Shown: positions 52,000-61,728, numbered from the stretch's first letter. The stretch: DNA of 64,000 nt from Oleispirillum sp965228165 (GCA_965228165.1 CBDDHB010000002.1:372001-436000); one strand, 5' to 3'. A program made the numbers and translations. The notes: generated by a model from the sequence alone, not told the origin.

Positions 52000-53664
52000 T
52001 TATATCCTCACGATTTGCACATGGGTCACGGGCTTTTTCCCGGTACGCACGTGCATCACGCGCCTGACCGCACGACGGACGGCCTCCTGAAGGGTCTCGT
52101 CTTGACGACGATTCTTGACGGGCAATCGGGCCACCGCGTCGACCGCGGCGTCAATCGCCCATTCCGCGATGGATCCTTCTTCTTCCACGTCGAGAAGTCC
52201 CGGCGCCGTTAGACATGGCGGCCGAGGCATTTCCCCCTTGCCATTGACCACCAGGGTCACGACGACGCAGCCGTTATACATGATGCGCCGCCGGTTGCGA
52301 AGTATTTCCGAATCCCGATCAAGAATCCTGATCCCGTCGAGTGCCAGACGCCCGCTTGGAACGGTTCCAATCTTTTCCGGGACTCCCGGCGCAAGACGCA
52401 CCACAACCCCGTCGAGGGGAACGATAACCTTCTGAATCCCCAAGCTTTGAGCCAGTTTCGCGTGGGCCTCCAGGTGGAGATTCTCGCAATGAACGGTTAC
52501 CAGCGCGCGCGGCCGCAGAAGGGCGTAGAGAGTCTCCAGCTCGTCGCGCGCCGGATGGCCGGAAACGTGGATATCCGGGGCTTCCCGCGCGGTCAGAATC
52601 TCGACTCCAAGGGCGCTCAGGCGATTCTGCACGTCGAGAACGGCGCGTTCGTTGCCGGGAATCACCCGGGAGGAAAAGATCACCGCGTCCCCTTCCCCCA
52701 GCGTGACGTTGGGATGGGTGTTGGCGGATATCCGCGCCAGGGCGGCGCGCGGCTCCCCCTGGGAGCCGGTGGCGATGAACAGGACGCGGTCGTTGGGCAG
52801 ATACCCGGCGTCGGTTTCCGAGACCAGCGGCCCGAGGTCGAGGGGGCGGCCCGCCGTCTCGCAGGCCTCGACGATGCGGTGCAGCGAGCGCCCGAGCAGG
52901 CAGACCTCCCGTCCCGCCTCGCGCGCCGCGCGGGCGACGCTTTCCACCCGCGCCGCGTTGCTGGCGAAGCAGCCCACCGCGATGCGCCCGGTTCTGGACG
53001 AAATTTCGCGCACCAGGGCCTTGCACACCTCGGCCTCCGACCCGGAATGCCCCGGCACCTGAGCGTTGGTGGAATCGCCGATCACCGCCAGCACCCCGGC
53101 GTCGCCGATTTCGCGCAAGACGCCTTCCCGCGCCGGCTCCCCCAGCAGGGGATCGGGGTCGAGCTTCCAGTCGCCGCTGTGCACCAGGGTGCCGTAGGGG
53201 GTGGAGATCGCCAGCGCCGAGGGTTCGGGGATGGAATGGGTCAGGGCGACGAAGCGCACGTCGAACGGCCCGCAGGAAACCTTCCCCCCCATCGGCACGA
53301 TGGTGCGCGGCGGGTCGATGCCGGTTTCCTTCAGCTTGCCTTCCGGCATCGCCATGGTGAACGGCGTCGCGTAGATCGGACAGTCGAGATACGTCCAGAG
53401 GAACGGCACCGCGCCGATGTGATCTTCGTGCGCGTGGGTCAGGATCAGCCCGCAAATCGCATCCCGCCGCTCGGCCAGGAAGGCCGGATCGGCCATCAGG
53501 AACTCGACGCCGGGCGCGCCGTCGTCGTGGAACAGGATGCCGCAATCCACCACCAGCCATTGGCCGTCGCAGCCGTAGGCGTACAGATTCATGCCGATCT
53601 CGCCGACGCCGCCCAGCGGCACGAAGACCAGCCCTTCGTCGGGATCGTGGGTTGCCCAGGTCAT
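52000..53664 (-). CDS. rnj: Ribonuclease J
   Basis: RNase J is a metallo-beta-lactamase/beta-CASP enzyme with endo- and 5'-3' exonuclease activity, used in alphaproteobacteria for rRNA and mRNA processing. The 554-residue protein has the zinc motif LILTHAHEDHIGAVPFLW, LVHSGDWKLDPDP, the beta-CASP region (GCFASNAARVESVARAA), and the C-terminal HPARDELETLYALLRP and TVHCENLHLEAHAKLA. The ATG at 53664 overlaps the coaX stop (ATGA), which sets the start. Confidence 0.95.
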   Translation of the reverse strand: MTWATHDPDEGLVFVPLGGVGEIGMNLYAYGCDGQWLVVDCGILFHDDGAPGVEFLMADPAFLAERRDAICGLILTHAHEDHIGAVPFLWTYLDCPIYATPFTMAMPEGKLKETGIDPPRTIVPMGGKVSCGPFDVRFVALTHSIPEPSALAISTPYGTLVHSGDWKLDPDPLLGEPAREGVLREIGDAGVLAVIGDSTNAQVPGHSGSEAEVCKALVREISSRTGRIAVGCFASNAARVESVARAAREAGREVCLLGRSLHRIVEACETAGRPLDLGPLVSETDAGYLPNDRVLFIATGSQGEPRAALARISANTHPNVTLGEGDAVIFSSRVIPGNERAVLDVQNRLSALGVEILTAREAPDIHVSGHPARDELETLYALLRPRALVTVHCENLHLEAHAKLAQSLGIQKVIVPLDGVVVRLAPGVPEKIGTVPSGRLALDGIRILDRDSEILRNRRRIMYNGCVVVTLVVNGKGEMPRPPCLTAPGLLDVEEEGSIAEWAIDAAVDAVARLPVKNRRQDETLQEAVRRAVRRVMHVRTGKKPVTHVQIVRI

Positions 53665-54440
53665 GCCGGGCGACCGGCGTTGCGGCGATAGATGTCCTCG
53701 AGCCCGCGCAGGGTCAAATCCGGATCGAGATGCTGGATGACCGAGGTATGGCGGCGGAACAGCGGCGCCAGACCGCCGGTGGCGACGACCATCATCTTCG
53801 CGCCGTACTCCTGCTGGATGCGTTGGACGATGCCCTCGATCAGGCCGACGTAGCCCCAGAAGACCCCCGACTTGATCGCGGTGGAAGTGGTGGTGGCGAT
53901 CACCTTCGGCGGCGGTTCGATGGCGACGCGCGGCAGCTTCGCCGCCGCCATGTGCAACGCCTCCAGCGACAGATTGATGCCGGGCGCGATGCATCCTCCG
54001 GCGAAATCCCCCTCCCCGGTGACCACGTCGAAGGTGGTGGCGGTGCCGAAGTCGAGGACGATCAACGGCCCGCCATAGGTCTGAAAGGCCGCCACCGCGT
54101 TGGCGATGCGGTCGGCGCCCGCCTCTTCCGGGTTGTCCAGCAGCACCTTGAGGCCGGGATCGACGCCGGGATCGCCCAGCACCATCGCCTCCACCTTGAA
54201 ATAGCGCAGGCACAGGCTTTTCAGGGAATAGATGATCGCCGGAACCACCGAAGCGATGATCGCTCCGTCGATGTCCTCGCGCTTCAGTCCGTCCAGCGCC
54301 ATCAACTGCGACAGCCAGATGCCGAATTCGTCGGCGGTCTTGCGGGTGTCGTTGGCGGCGCGCCAACTGGCCTTGAGCTTGCCGCCGTCGAACACCGCGA
54401 AGACGATGTTGGTGTTGCCGGAATCGATCGTCAGGATCAT
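53661..54440 (-). CDS. coaX: Type III pantothenate kinase
   Basis: CoaX phosphorylates pantothenate, the first step to coenzyme A. The 259-residue protein has the ASKHA-fold ATP motifs: LTIDSGNTNIVFAVFDGG (phosphate 1), VLDFGTATTFDVVT (phosphate 2), and GADRIANAVAAFQTYG and GGCIAPGINLSLEALHMAAA for substrate binding. The ATG at 54440 follows GGGAG; a longer frame to 54479 is possible but not conserved. It follows birA by 42 bases and overlaps rnj. Confidence 0.95.
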   Translation of the reverse strand: MILTIDSGNTNIVFAVFDGGKLKASWRAANDTRKTADEFGIWLSQLMALDGLKREDIDGAIIASVVPAIIYSLKSLCLRYFKVEAMVLGDPGVDPGLKVLLDNPEEAGADRIANAVAAFQTYGGPLIVLDFGTATTFDVVTGEGDFAGGCIAPGINLSLEALHMAAAKLPRVAIEPPPKVIATTTSTAIKSGVFWGYVGLIEGIVQRIQQEYGAKMMVVATGGLAPLFRRHTSVIQHLDPDLTLRGLEDIYRRNAGRPA

Positions 54441-54482
54441 CGCCGTGGCTCCCGCCCGTTTTCCCGTGGGGCGCGGCATCCC

Positions 54483-55244
54483 TCAGCCGAAGAAGACATC
54501 CCCGGCGCGGATCAGCCGCATCCCTTCCGGCAGCCCGGATAGCACCAGAGCCCCGTCCTCGTCCAGGCTTTCAAAGACGCCATGCACGGTTTCCCCGGGC
54601 AGACGCACCGTAATCGCCTGCTTCAGGCCGCGCGCGCGGTCCAGCCAGGCCTGCCGCACCGGCGGAAAACCGCCCCGCCGCCACGTCTCCAGCCAGCCGG
54701 AAAAGCGCGCCAGAAAGGCCGAAAGAACCGCCTCGCGCGACAGCTCCGCCCCCTCTTCCGCCAGGGACGAGGCGGGATAGAGCGCGCCTTCCCCCGGCTG
54801 CCACGCGATATTGACGCCGATGCCGACGATCACCGCCCCGGCGCGCCCACCCCGGACGTCGCAGGCCTCCAGCAGGATGCCGCACAGCTTGCCGTGCGCC
54901 CCCAACAGATCGTTCGGCCATTTGCACTGAATCGACAGACCGGGAGCCAGATCCTGCAACGCCTCGGCCAGGGCCACCGCGCTGATGAAGCTGATCTGTC
55001 CGGAGTCCGCCAGACCGCAGGTCGGACGCACCACCAGGGAAAACAACAGGTTGCCCACGCCGCTTTCCCAGACCCGGTCGGAACGCCCCCGCCCGCCGGT
55101 CTGCGCGTCGGCCCAGACCACCGTGCCCTCCGCCGCTCCGGACAACGCCAGCGCCTTCGCCTCGGCGTTGGTGCTGCCGGTCTCGTCCAGATGAATCAAG
55201 GTCCAACCGGGGGGCATCCGCACCGGCGCGGCCGCCGCGTCCAT
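54483..55244 (-). CDS. birA: Biotin-[acetyl-CoA-carboxylase] ligase
   Basis: BirA activates biotin and attaches it to the carrier protein of acetyl-CoA carboxylase. The 253-residue protein is the monofunctional form: catalytic domain (DETGSTNAEAKALA, biotinyl-AMP loop AQTGGRGRSDRVWES, KWPNDLLGAHGKLCGILLE, IVGIGVNIAW) plus the C-terminal SH3-like domain. There is no N-terminal helix-turn-helix, so it should not repress biotin genes. It starts right after nuoN. Confidence 0.95.
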   Translation of the reverse strand: MDAAAAPVRMPPGWTLIHLDETGSTNAEAKALALSGAAEGTVVWADAQTGGRGRSDRVWESGVGNLLFSLVVRPTCGLADSGQISFISAVALAEALQDLAPGLSIQCKWPNDLLGAHGKLCGILLEACDVRGGRAGAVIVGIGVNIAWQPGEGALYPASSLAEEGAELSREAVLSAFLARFSGWLETWRRGGFPPVRQAWLDRARGLKQAITVRLPGETVHGVFESLDEDGALVLSGLPEGMRLIRAGDVFFG

Positions 55245-55247
55245 CCG

Positions 55248-56693
55248 TCAGCCCCCGAACAACGATTGCGCCGCCCGCGACGCGCCGGAAACCATCTGCG
55301 GCAGCGGGAAGACGAAGAAAATCGCGACGAAGACGCTGCTCACCCCCAGAACCAGACGCGCCTGCGGCGCGATCGGCTCGAACTGATCGGCGGCGTCGTC
55401 GAAATAGACGATCTTGACGATCCGCAGGTAATAGAACGCCGCCACCACGCTGGTCAGCACCCCGACCACCGCGAGGGGAATCAGTCCCGCGTCGACCGCC
55501 GCCTTGAAAATGAAGAACTTGCCGAAGAACCCGGCGAACGGCGGAATCCCCGCCATCGAGAACATCATCACCGCCAACGCCGCCGCCATCACCGGGCGGG
55601 TCTTCGACAGACCGGAGAGGTCGTTGATCCCCTCCACCGAGCGCCCGTTGGCGCGCATCGACAGAATCACCGCGAAGGTGCCGACATTCATCGACAGATA
55701 GATGCCAATGTAGACCAGAACCGCACCGACTCCTTCGCTGTTGCCCACCGCCAGACCGACCAGGGCATAACCGACGTGGCCGATCGAACTGTAGGCCATC
55801 AGACGCTTAACGTTGGTCTGGGCGATCGCGGCGAAGCCGCCAACCAGCATCGACGCCAGCGACAGCGCGACGATCACCTGCTGCCACTGCGGCAGAAGGT
55901 CGCCGAAGGGCGACACCATCACCCGCAGGAACAGGGCCACCGCCGCCGCCTTCGGCGCCACCGAGAAGAACGCGGTGACCGGGGTCGGCGCGCCTTCGTA
56001 GACGTCGGGCGTCCACATGTGGAACGGAGCGGCGGACACCTTGAAGGCCAAGGCGCAGACGATGAACACCAGACCGACGACCACCCCCGCCGGAACCGGC
56101 CGACCGAGATCGAAGCCCTGCGCCAGAGCCTCGAAGTTGGTGGCGCCGGTGAAGCCGTAGACCAGCGATGCGCCGTAAAGGAACAGACCCGACGCCAGCG
56201 CCCCCAGCACGAAGTACTTCAGCCCCGCCTCGCTGGAACGGACGGTATCGCGCTGATAGGCGGCGATCAGATACAGCGCCAGGCTTTGGGTTTCCAGCCC
56301 CATGTACAGAGACAGGAAATCGTTGGCGCTGATCATCACGCACATGCCCAGGGCCGCGAACAGCACCAGGACCGGATACTCGAAACGAGCGGCGTTTTCC
56401 TGCTCCATCCACTTCAACGCCAGGAACAGGGTCGCCGCCGAAGCCCCCAAGACCATCAGCTTGGCGTACACCGCGAAGGCGTCGGTGACGTACAGGCCGT
56501 TGAAGGTGACCTGCCGCGCATCGCCGAAGGCCACCACCAGAACCGCGGCGACGGCGAGCGCCAGAAGGGACAGGTTGCCGACCAGACGCGTCGCATCGGC
56601 GGCGCGGAACACCCCCAGCAACAGCAACGCCATCGCCGCCAGGGCCAAGTAGATTTCGTGCAGGGCCGGGATCAGGTTCGGAAGTTCGGTCAT
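55248..56693 (-). CDS. nuoN: NADH-quinone oxidoreductase subunit N
   Basis: This is one of three antiporter-like, proton-pumping subunits of complex I. The 481-residue protein has about 14 membrane helices and the conserved Lys-bearing segments LSLYMGLETQSLALYLIAAY, KYFVLGALASGLFLYGASLV, KVSAAPFHMWTPDVYEGAPT, KRLMAYSSIGHVGYALVGLA. The start is one of two adjacent ATGs (56693 or 56696) behind GGAG. It follows nuoM by about 16 bases and is the last nuo gene. Confidence 0.96.
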   Translation of the reverse strand: MTELPNLIPALHEIYLALAAMALLLLGVFRAADATRLVGNLSLLALAVAAVLVVAFGDARQVTFNGLYVTDAFAVYAKLMVLGASAATLFLALKWMEQENAARFEYPVLVLFAALGMCVMISANDFLSLYMGLETQSLALYLIAAYQRDTVRSSEAGLKYFVLGALASGLFLYGASLVYGFTGATNFEALAQGFDLGRPVPAGVVVGLVFIVCALAFKVSAAPFHMWTPDVYEGAPTPVTAFFSVAPKAAAVALFLRVMVSPFGDLLPQWQQVIVALSLASMLVGGFAAIAQTNVKRLMAYSSIGHVGYALVGLAVGNSEGVGAVLVYIGIYLSMNVGTFAVILSMRANGRSVEGINDLSGLSKTRPVMAAALAVMMFSMAGIPPFAGFFGKFFIFKAAVDAGLIPLAVVGVLTSVVAAFYYLRIVKIVYFDDAADQFEPIAPQARLVLGVSSVFVAIFFVFPLPQMVSGASRAAQSLFGG

Positions 56694-56709
56694 CATCTTC
56701 TCCAAGCCC

Positions 56710-58233
56710 TCAATTCAAGGCCACGGACACGGGAAGCGACGCCTCGGCGGCGGCGCGGGCGGTCTCGAAATTGGCGATCAGATTGTCGACGGAAGCCGCC
56801 ATCATCTCCAGGAACGGCATCGGATACAGCCCCATCCACAGGACCACCGCGATCAGCGGCGCGAACATCAGGATTTCGCGTCCGGACAGGTCTTCCATCT
56901 CCTTCAGGTCTTCCTTCTCCAGCTTGCCGAAAATCACGCGCCGGTACAGGAACAGCATGTAGCTCGCCCCCAGGACCAGCCCGGTGGACATCAGCGCGGC
57001 AACCAGGGGGCTGACCCGGAACGTCCCCAGAATCACCAGAAGTTCGCCGACGAAGCCGCTGGTTCCCGGCAGGCCGACCGAGGCCATCATGAACAGCATG
57101 AACACCGCCGCGTACTTCGGCATGCGGTGCAGCAAGCCGCCGTAGCGGGCGATCTCGCGGGTGTGCAGCCGGTCGTAGATGACGCCGACGCACAGGAACA
57201 GGGCTCCCGCCACCACGCCGTGGGACAGCATCTGGAACAGGGCGCCGGTCACCCCCTGGGTGGTCATGGTGAAAATGCCGATGGTGACGAAGCCCATGTG
57301 CGCCACCGAGGAATAGGCGATCAGCTTCTTCATGTCCTCCTGCACCAGGGCGACCAGGGAGGTATAGATCACCGCGATCACCGACAGGGCATAGATCGCC
57401 GGCGTGAAGTCGGCGGTGGCCTGGGGCAGCATCGGCACCGAGAAACGGACGAAGCCATAGGCGCCCATCTTCAACAGCACCCCCGCCAGGATCACCGATC
57501 CGGCGGTCGGCGCCTCGACGTGGGCGTCGGGCAGCCAGGTGTGGACCGGCCACATCGGCACCTTCACCGCGAACGAGGCGAACATCGCCAGGAACAGCCA
57601 GCCTTGCAGGGACGGCGCGAAGGAATAGGCCAGAAGTTCGGGGATGTCGGTGGTCCCGGCGTTCATGAACATCACCAGCAGGGCGACCAGCATCAGCACC
57701 GAACCCGCCAGGGTGTACAGGAAGAACTTGAACGCCGCATAGATCCGCCGCGCCCCGCCCCAGACGCCGATCAGGATGAACATCGGCACCAGAACGCCCT
57801 CGAAGAAAATGTAGAACAGGGTGAAGTCGAGGGCGCAGAACATGCCGACCATCATCGTTTCCAGAATCAGGAAGGCGATCATGTATTCCTTGACCCGGAC
57901 GCGGATCGAATCCCACCCCGCCAGAATGCAGATCGGGGTCAGGAAGGTGGACAGCAGCACGAACAGCACGGAAATCCCGTCCACCCCCATGTGATAGGAA
58001 ATACCGGTTCCCGGCAGCCACTCGTTCCTTTCGACGAACTGGAACTCCGCCGTGCCGTCGGCGAAGCCGAACCACAGGAACAGCGACATCACGAAGGTGG
58101 CGCAGGCGGTCAGCAACGCGACGTTGCGGGCGTTGCGCGCCACCACCCACGCCTCGCCCCGGATCATCAGGATGAAGGCCACCCCCACCAGCGGCAGGAA
58201 GGTGATGATGCTCAACAAAGGCCAATCGCTCAT
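56710..58233 (-). CDS. nuoM: NADH-quinone oxidoreductase subunit M
   Basis: This is the second antiporter-like subunit of complex I. The 507-residue membrane protein has the family core: FYIFFEGVLVPMFILIGVWG with the conserved Glu, FAVKVPMWPVHTWLPDAHVE, APTAGSVILAGVLLKMGAYG, KKLIAYSSVAHMGFVTIGIF, and GLPGTSGFVGELLVILGTF. About 14 helices are visible. It begins four bases after nuoL ends. Confidence 0.97.
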   Translation of the reverse strand: MSDWPLLSIITFLPLVGVAFILMIRGEAWVVARNARNVALLTACATFVMSLFLWFGFADGTAEFQFVERNEWLPGTGISYHMGVDGISVLFVLLSTFLTPICILAGWDSIRVRVKEYMIAFLILETMMVGMFCALDFTLFYIFFEGVLVPMFILIGVWGGARRIYAAFKFFLYTLAGSVLMLVALLVMFMNAGTTDIPELLAYSFAPSLQGWLFLAMFASFAVKVPMWPVHTWLPDAHVEAPTAGSVILAGVLLKMGAYGFVRFSVPMLPQATADFTPAIYALSVIAVIYTSLVALVQEDMKKLIAYSSVAHMGFVTIGIFTMTTQGVTGALFQMLSHGVVAGALFLCVGVIYDRLHTREIARYGGLLHRMPKYAAVFMLFMMASVGLPGTSGFVGELLVILGTFRVSPLVAALMSTGLVLGASYMLFLYRRVIFGKLEKEDLKEMEDLSGREILMFAPLIAVVLWMGLYPMPFLEMMAASVDNLIANFETARAAAEASLPVSVALN

Positions 58234-58237
58234 CGCA

Positions 58238-60160
58238 TCACCCTTCCATTCCCACGACGTACATCGTCACAAACACCGCAAGGCCGATGATCATGGCGAA
58301 CGCATAGTGATAGACATAGCCGCTTTGCAGGCGCGCGACGCGCCGCGCCGCCAGATGCGTCAGCCACGACACGCCATCCGGTCCCAGACGATCGACGATG
58401 CCGACGTCGCCCCGCTTCCACAGGACTCTTCCGACCGCGAACGCGGGGCGGACGAACAGACGATCGTAGGCCTCGTCGAAGTACCACTTGTTGAGCAGCA
58501 GCGTGTAGAGGCCGGGCATCGCCTGAGCGATCCGCCCCGGAAGCTCCGGCCGGGCCACGTACAGAAGATAGGCGACGGCAATCCCGGCCAGGGCGATCGC
58601 CACCGGCAGCGCCTTGATCAGACCGCCGACGTGATGCGCCGCCGCGATCGGATCGTCGCCGACCACCGCGATCGCCTGCTTCCAGAACGCCGCCCGTCCG
58701 TCGCCGACGAAGGCGCCGTAGCCCGCCATCCCGGCGAAGATCGCCCCCACCGCCAGCAGCAGCAGCGGCACCAGCATCACCAGGGGGGATTCGTGAACGT
58801 GCGCCATGGTCTTTTCGTCGGCGCGCGGCGCGCCGTGGAAGGTCATGAAGATCAGCCGCCAGGAATAGAAGGCGGTCAGCGCCGCCGCCCCCATCCAGAA
58901 GGCGTACTGGCCGACGACGGAGTGCGCGCCCCAGGCGGCTTCCAGAATCAGATCCTTGGAATAGTACCCGGAGAACACCGGCAATCCGGCCAGGGACAGC
59001 GAGCCGATCCACATCACCGCGTAGGTGACCTTGACGCTCCGCCAGATTCCGCCCATGCGGCGCATGTCCTGTTCGTCGGACATCGCGTGGATCACCGATC
59101 CCGCGCCCAGGAACAGCATCGCCTTGAAAAAAGCGTGGGTCATCAGGTGGAAGATCGCCGCCTGATACGCCCCCACCCCCAGGGCGAAGAACATGTAGCC
59201 CAACTGCGAACAGGTGGAGTACGCGATCACCCGTTTGATGTCGTTCTGCACGCAGCCGATGGTCGCGGCGAACAGCGCGGTGGTCGCGCCGACGAAGGCG
59301 ACGACGGCAAGCGCGGTCTGGGTGTATTCGAACAGGGGCGACATCCGCGCCACCATGAACACCCCGGCGGTGACCATGGTCGCGGCATGGATCAGGGCGG
59401 AGACCGGGGTCGGCCCCTCCATCGCGTCGGGCAGCCAGGTGTGCAGGCCGATCTGCGCCGACTTGCCCATCGCGCCGACGAACAGCAGCAGACAAAGGGT
59501 GGTCAGAAGCGGCAGTTCCAGGCCGAACAACCCGATGCTTTGATCCGCCATCCCCGGCGCGGCGGCGAAGATGGTGTCCAGATGCGCCGAATCGAAGGCC
59601 AGGAAGATCCCGGCGATCCCCAGCATGAAGCCGAAATCGCCCACCCGGTTGACGACGAAGGCCTTGATCGACGCGGCGTTGGCCGAAGGGCGATCGCTCC
59701 AGAAGCCGATCAGAAGGTACGACGACAGGCCCACCCCTTCCCAGCCGAAGAACATCTGCACCAGATTGTCGGCGGTCACCAGCATCAGCATGAAGAAGGT
59801 GAACAGCGACAGATACGCCATGAAGCGCGGCACGCACGGATCGTGGTGCATGTAGCCGATGGAATAGATGTGCACCACGGCGGAGATCGCGGTGACGGTG
59901 AACAGCATCACCGCGCTCAAGGTATCGATTTTCAACGCCCAGCAGACGTTGAAGGTACCGACCTGAACCCAGTCGAACAGGGTCAGGGTGAACGGCCAGG
60001 AACCGAAGCCGACGCGATAGAGCAGCACCGCGCTCATCGCCGCCGAGGCGACGAGCAGGCCGCTGGTCACCAGCTGCGAGCCCAGGCGCCCGAGGAAACG
60101 CCCGAACAGTCCGGCGAGGAGAGCGCCGAGAAGCGGAAGAAAGACGATCAGAACGGCCAT
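58238..60160 (-). CDS. nuoL: NADH-quinone oxidoreductase subunit L
   Basis: This is the distal, largest antiporter-like subunit, with the long lateral helix along complex I. The 640-residue protein has FFGWEGVGLSSYLLIGFW, GKSAQIGLHTWLPDAMEGPT, PVSALIHAATMVTAGVFMVA, KRVIAYSTCSQLGYMFFALG, and FKAMLFLGAGSVIHAM. The C-terminal part (about 500-640) is the lateral helix and anchor. The start ATG is at 60160, nine bases after the nuoK stop. Confidence 0.97.
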   Translation of the reverse strand: MAVLIVFLPLLGALLAGLFGRFLGRLGSQLVTSGLLVASAAMSAVLLYRVGFGSWPFTLTLFDWVQVGTFNVCWALKIDTLSAVMLFTVTAISAVVHIYSIGYMHHDPCVPRFMAYLSLFTFFMLMLVTADNLVQMFFGWEGVGLSSYLLIGFWSDRPSANAASIKAFVVNRVGDFGFMLGIAGIFLAFDSAHLDTIFAAAPGMADQSIGLFGLELPLLTTLCLLLFVGAMGKSAQIGLHTWLPDAMEGPTPVSALIHAATMVTAGVFMVARMSPLFEYTQTALAVVAFVGATTALFAATIGCVQNDIKRVIAYSTCSQLGYMFFALGVGAYQAAIFHLMTHAFFKAMLFLGAGSVIHAMSDEQDMRRMGGIWRSVKVTYAVMWIGSLSLAGLPVFSGYYSKDLILEAAWGAHSVVGQYAFWMGAAALTAFYSWRLIFMTFHGAPRADEKTMAHVHESPLVMLVPLLLLAVGAIFAGMAGYGAFVGDGRAAFWKQAIAVVGDDPIAAAHHVGGLIKALPVAIALAGIAVAYLLYVARPELPGRIAQAMPGLYTLLLNKWYFDEAYDRLFVRPAFAVGRVLWKRGDVGIVDRLGPDGVSWLTHLAARRVARLQSGYVYHYAFAMIIGLAVFVTMYVVGMEG

Positions 60161-60169
60161 GACCTACCC

Positions 60170-60478
60170 CTAGCCTTTCATCGCGTTGATGTCTTCGACC
60201 GCGATCGAACCGCGATTGCGGAAGAAGACGACCAGGATGGCCAGGCCGATGGCGGCCTCGGCCGCCGCCACGGTCAGCACGAACATGACGAAGATCTGCC
60301 CCACCAGATCGTGTAGGAAGGCCGAAAAGGCGACGAAGTTGATGTTCACCGCCAGCAGCATCAGCTCGATCGACATCAGGATGACGATGACGTTCTTGCG
60401 GTTGAGAAAAATCCCGAAGACCCCCAGGGTGAACAGGATCGCGGCGACGGCCAGATAATGGGTCAATCCGATGGTCAT
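60170..60478 (-). CDS. nuoK: NADH-quinone oxidoreductase subunit K
   Basis: This is a small membrane subunit of complex I with three helices. The 102-residue protein has the conserved Glu in NVIVILMSIELMLLAVNINF and a second in LTVAAAEAAIGLAILVVFFR, both on the proton path. The ATG at 60478 starts MTIGLTHYLAVAAILFTLG; upstream in-frame sequence is antisense-like text inside nuoJ. It lies five bases after nuoJ. Confidence 0.97.
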   Translation of the reverse strand: MTIGLTHYLAVAAILFTLGVFGIFLNRKNVIVILMSIELMLLAVNINFVAFSAFLHDLVGQIFVMFVLTVAAAEAAIGLAILVVFFRNRGSIAVEDINAMKG

Positions 60479-60483
60479 GGCGT

Positions 60484-61092
60484 TCAGACCCCCTTCCCGA
60501 TCGAGACTTTCTTGACCTCGATGCAGTCCTCGAGCGGACGATTCGCCTGCTCCAGGGGATCCTGCCGCTTCACCCCGGCGCGTCCCCGCAGAGTCAGCAT
60601 GATCGAACCGATCATCCCCACCAGCAGGACGATCCCCGCCAACTGGAACAGGTAGACGTAGTCGGTGTAGAGGACCATTCCGATCGCCTCGGTGTTCGAC
60701 AGCTCCTCCAACGCCGGGGTCGGCGCGGCGCGGACCGAATCGATCTCCGGGGCGACCACCCAACCGGCGAAGACCAGGGCAAGCTCGGCCAGAAGCACCA
60801 GGGCGACGGCGGATCCTACCGGCAGGATCTTCGAAAAGCCCTCGCGCAGGGTCGCCGCGTGGATGTCCAGCATCATCACCACGAACAAGAACAGCACCGC
60901 CACCGCGCCGACGTAGACGATGACCATGATCATCGCCAGAAACTCCGCGCCCAGAAGAATGAACAACCCGGCGACGTTGAAGAAGGTCAGAATCAGGAAC
61001 AGCACCGAATGGACCGGGTTCCTGGCGGTCACCACCATCGCGCCGGAGGCGACGGACAGCACCGCGAACAGATAGAACACCAAGGCGGTCAT
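60484..61092 (-). CDS. nuoJ: NADH-quinone oxidoreductase subunit J
   Basis: This is a membrane subunit of complex I with five helices, including the pi-bulge helix. The 202-residue protein shows SGAMVVTARNPVHSVLFLIL, LFILLGAEFLAMIMVIVYVG, AVLFLFVVMMLDIHA and QLAGIVLLVGMIGSIMLTLR. The ATG at 61092 overlaps the stop of a 41-codon frame (61089-61214), and the 130-base gap after nuoI is unusual for this operon. Confidence 0.96.
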   Translation of the reverse strand: MTALVFYLFAVLSVASGAMVVTARNPVHSVLFLILTFFNVAGLFILLGAEFLAMIMVIVYVGAVAVLFLFVVMMLDIHAATLREGFSKILPVGSAVALVLLAELALVFAGWVVAPEIDSVRAAPTPALEELSNTEAIGMVLYTDYVYLFQLAGIVLLVGMIGSIMLTLRGRAGVKRQDPLEQANRPLEDCIEVKKVSIGKGV

Positions 61093-61214
61093 GTCCGGAC
61101 CTCCCCCATCGGGCGGAGACGGATCGCTCCCGAAGATGCATTCCGGTCGATCATGGCGCTATTCATCCCCCAGTGGACAACATATAAAACAGTGCGCTGC
61201 CAGACGTTTTTCAT
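61089..61214 (-). CDS. Possible 41-residue small protein between nuoI and nuoJ
   Basis: A short frame starts with ATG at 61214, eight bases after the nuoI stop, and its TGA overlaps the nuoJ ATG (ATGA). The product begins MKNVWQRTVLYVVHWGMNSA and has no long helix or known motif. It may be a real small protein, a leader frame that couples nuoI and nuoJ translation, or chance. The region is more AT-rich than the flanking genes and the ribosome site is weak. Confidence 0.3.
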   Translation of the reverse strand: MKNVWQRTVLYVVHWGMNSAMIDRNASSGAIRLRPMGEVRT

Positions 61215-61222
61215 ATTCGTTC

Positions 61223-61711
61223 TTAGCGGTACGGCGCCTCGGCTTCCTGCCGCATGGCGATTTCGGTTTCCCAACGATCGCCATTATCGAGAAGTTTCTG
61301 CTTGTTGTAGATCAGCTCGGCGCGGCATTCCGTCGCGTATTCGAAATTCGGCCCCTCGACGATCGCATCCACCGGGCAGGCCTCCTGGCAGAAGCCGCAA
61401 TAGATGCACTTGTTCATGTCGAGGTCGTAGCGGGTGGTGCGGCGGCTACCGTCGGCGCGCGGTTCGGATTCGATGGTGATCGCCTGGGCGGGACAGATCG
61501 CCTCGCACAGCTTGCAGGCGATGCAGCGTTCCTCGCCGTCGGGATAGCGCCGCAGCGCATGCTCACCGCGGAACCGGGTGGACAACGGCCCCTTTTCGAA
61601 GGGGTAGTTGATCGTCACCTTCGGCTTGAACATGTACTTCAGGGTCAGCGCGAAGCCGGAAACCAGTTCCAGAAGCAGGAAGCCGCGCAGGCTGCGAGAA
61701 ATCGTCGACAT
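61223..61711 (-). CDS. nuoI: NADH-quinone oxidoreductase subunit I
   Basis: This peripheral-arm subunit of complex I carries two [4Fe-4S] clusters (N6a, N6b) that pass electrons towards the quinone. The 162-residue protein has the two cluster motifs RCIACKLCEAICPAQAI and KCIYCGFCQEACPVDAIVE and the N-terminal amphipathic helix (SLRGFLLLELVSGFALTLKY). The ATG at 61711 gives MSTISRSLRG; the frame further upstream is antisense-like. It follows nuoH by 17 bases. Confidence 0.97.
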   Translation of the reverse strand: MSTISRSLRGFLLLELVSGFALTLKYMFKPKVTINYPFEKGPLSTRFRGEHALRRYPDGEERCIACKLCEAICPAQAITIESEPRADGSRRTTRYDLDMNKCIYCGFCQEACPVDAIVEGPNFEYATECRAELIYNKQKLLDNGDRWETEIAMRQEAEAPYR

Positions 61712-61728
61712 GGGTTTGGCTCCCCCGC

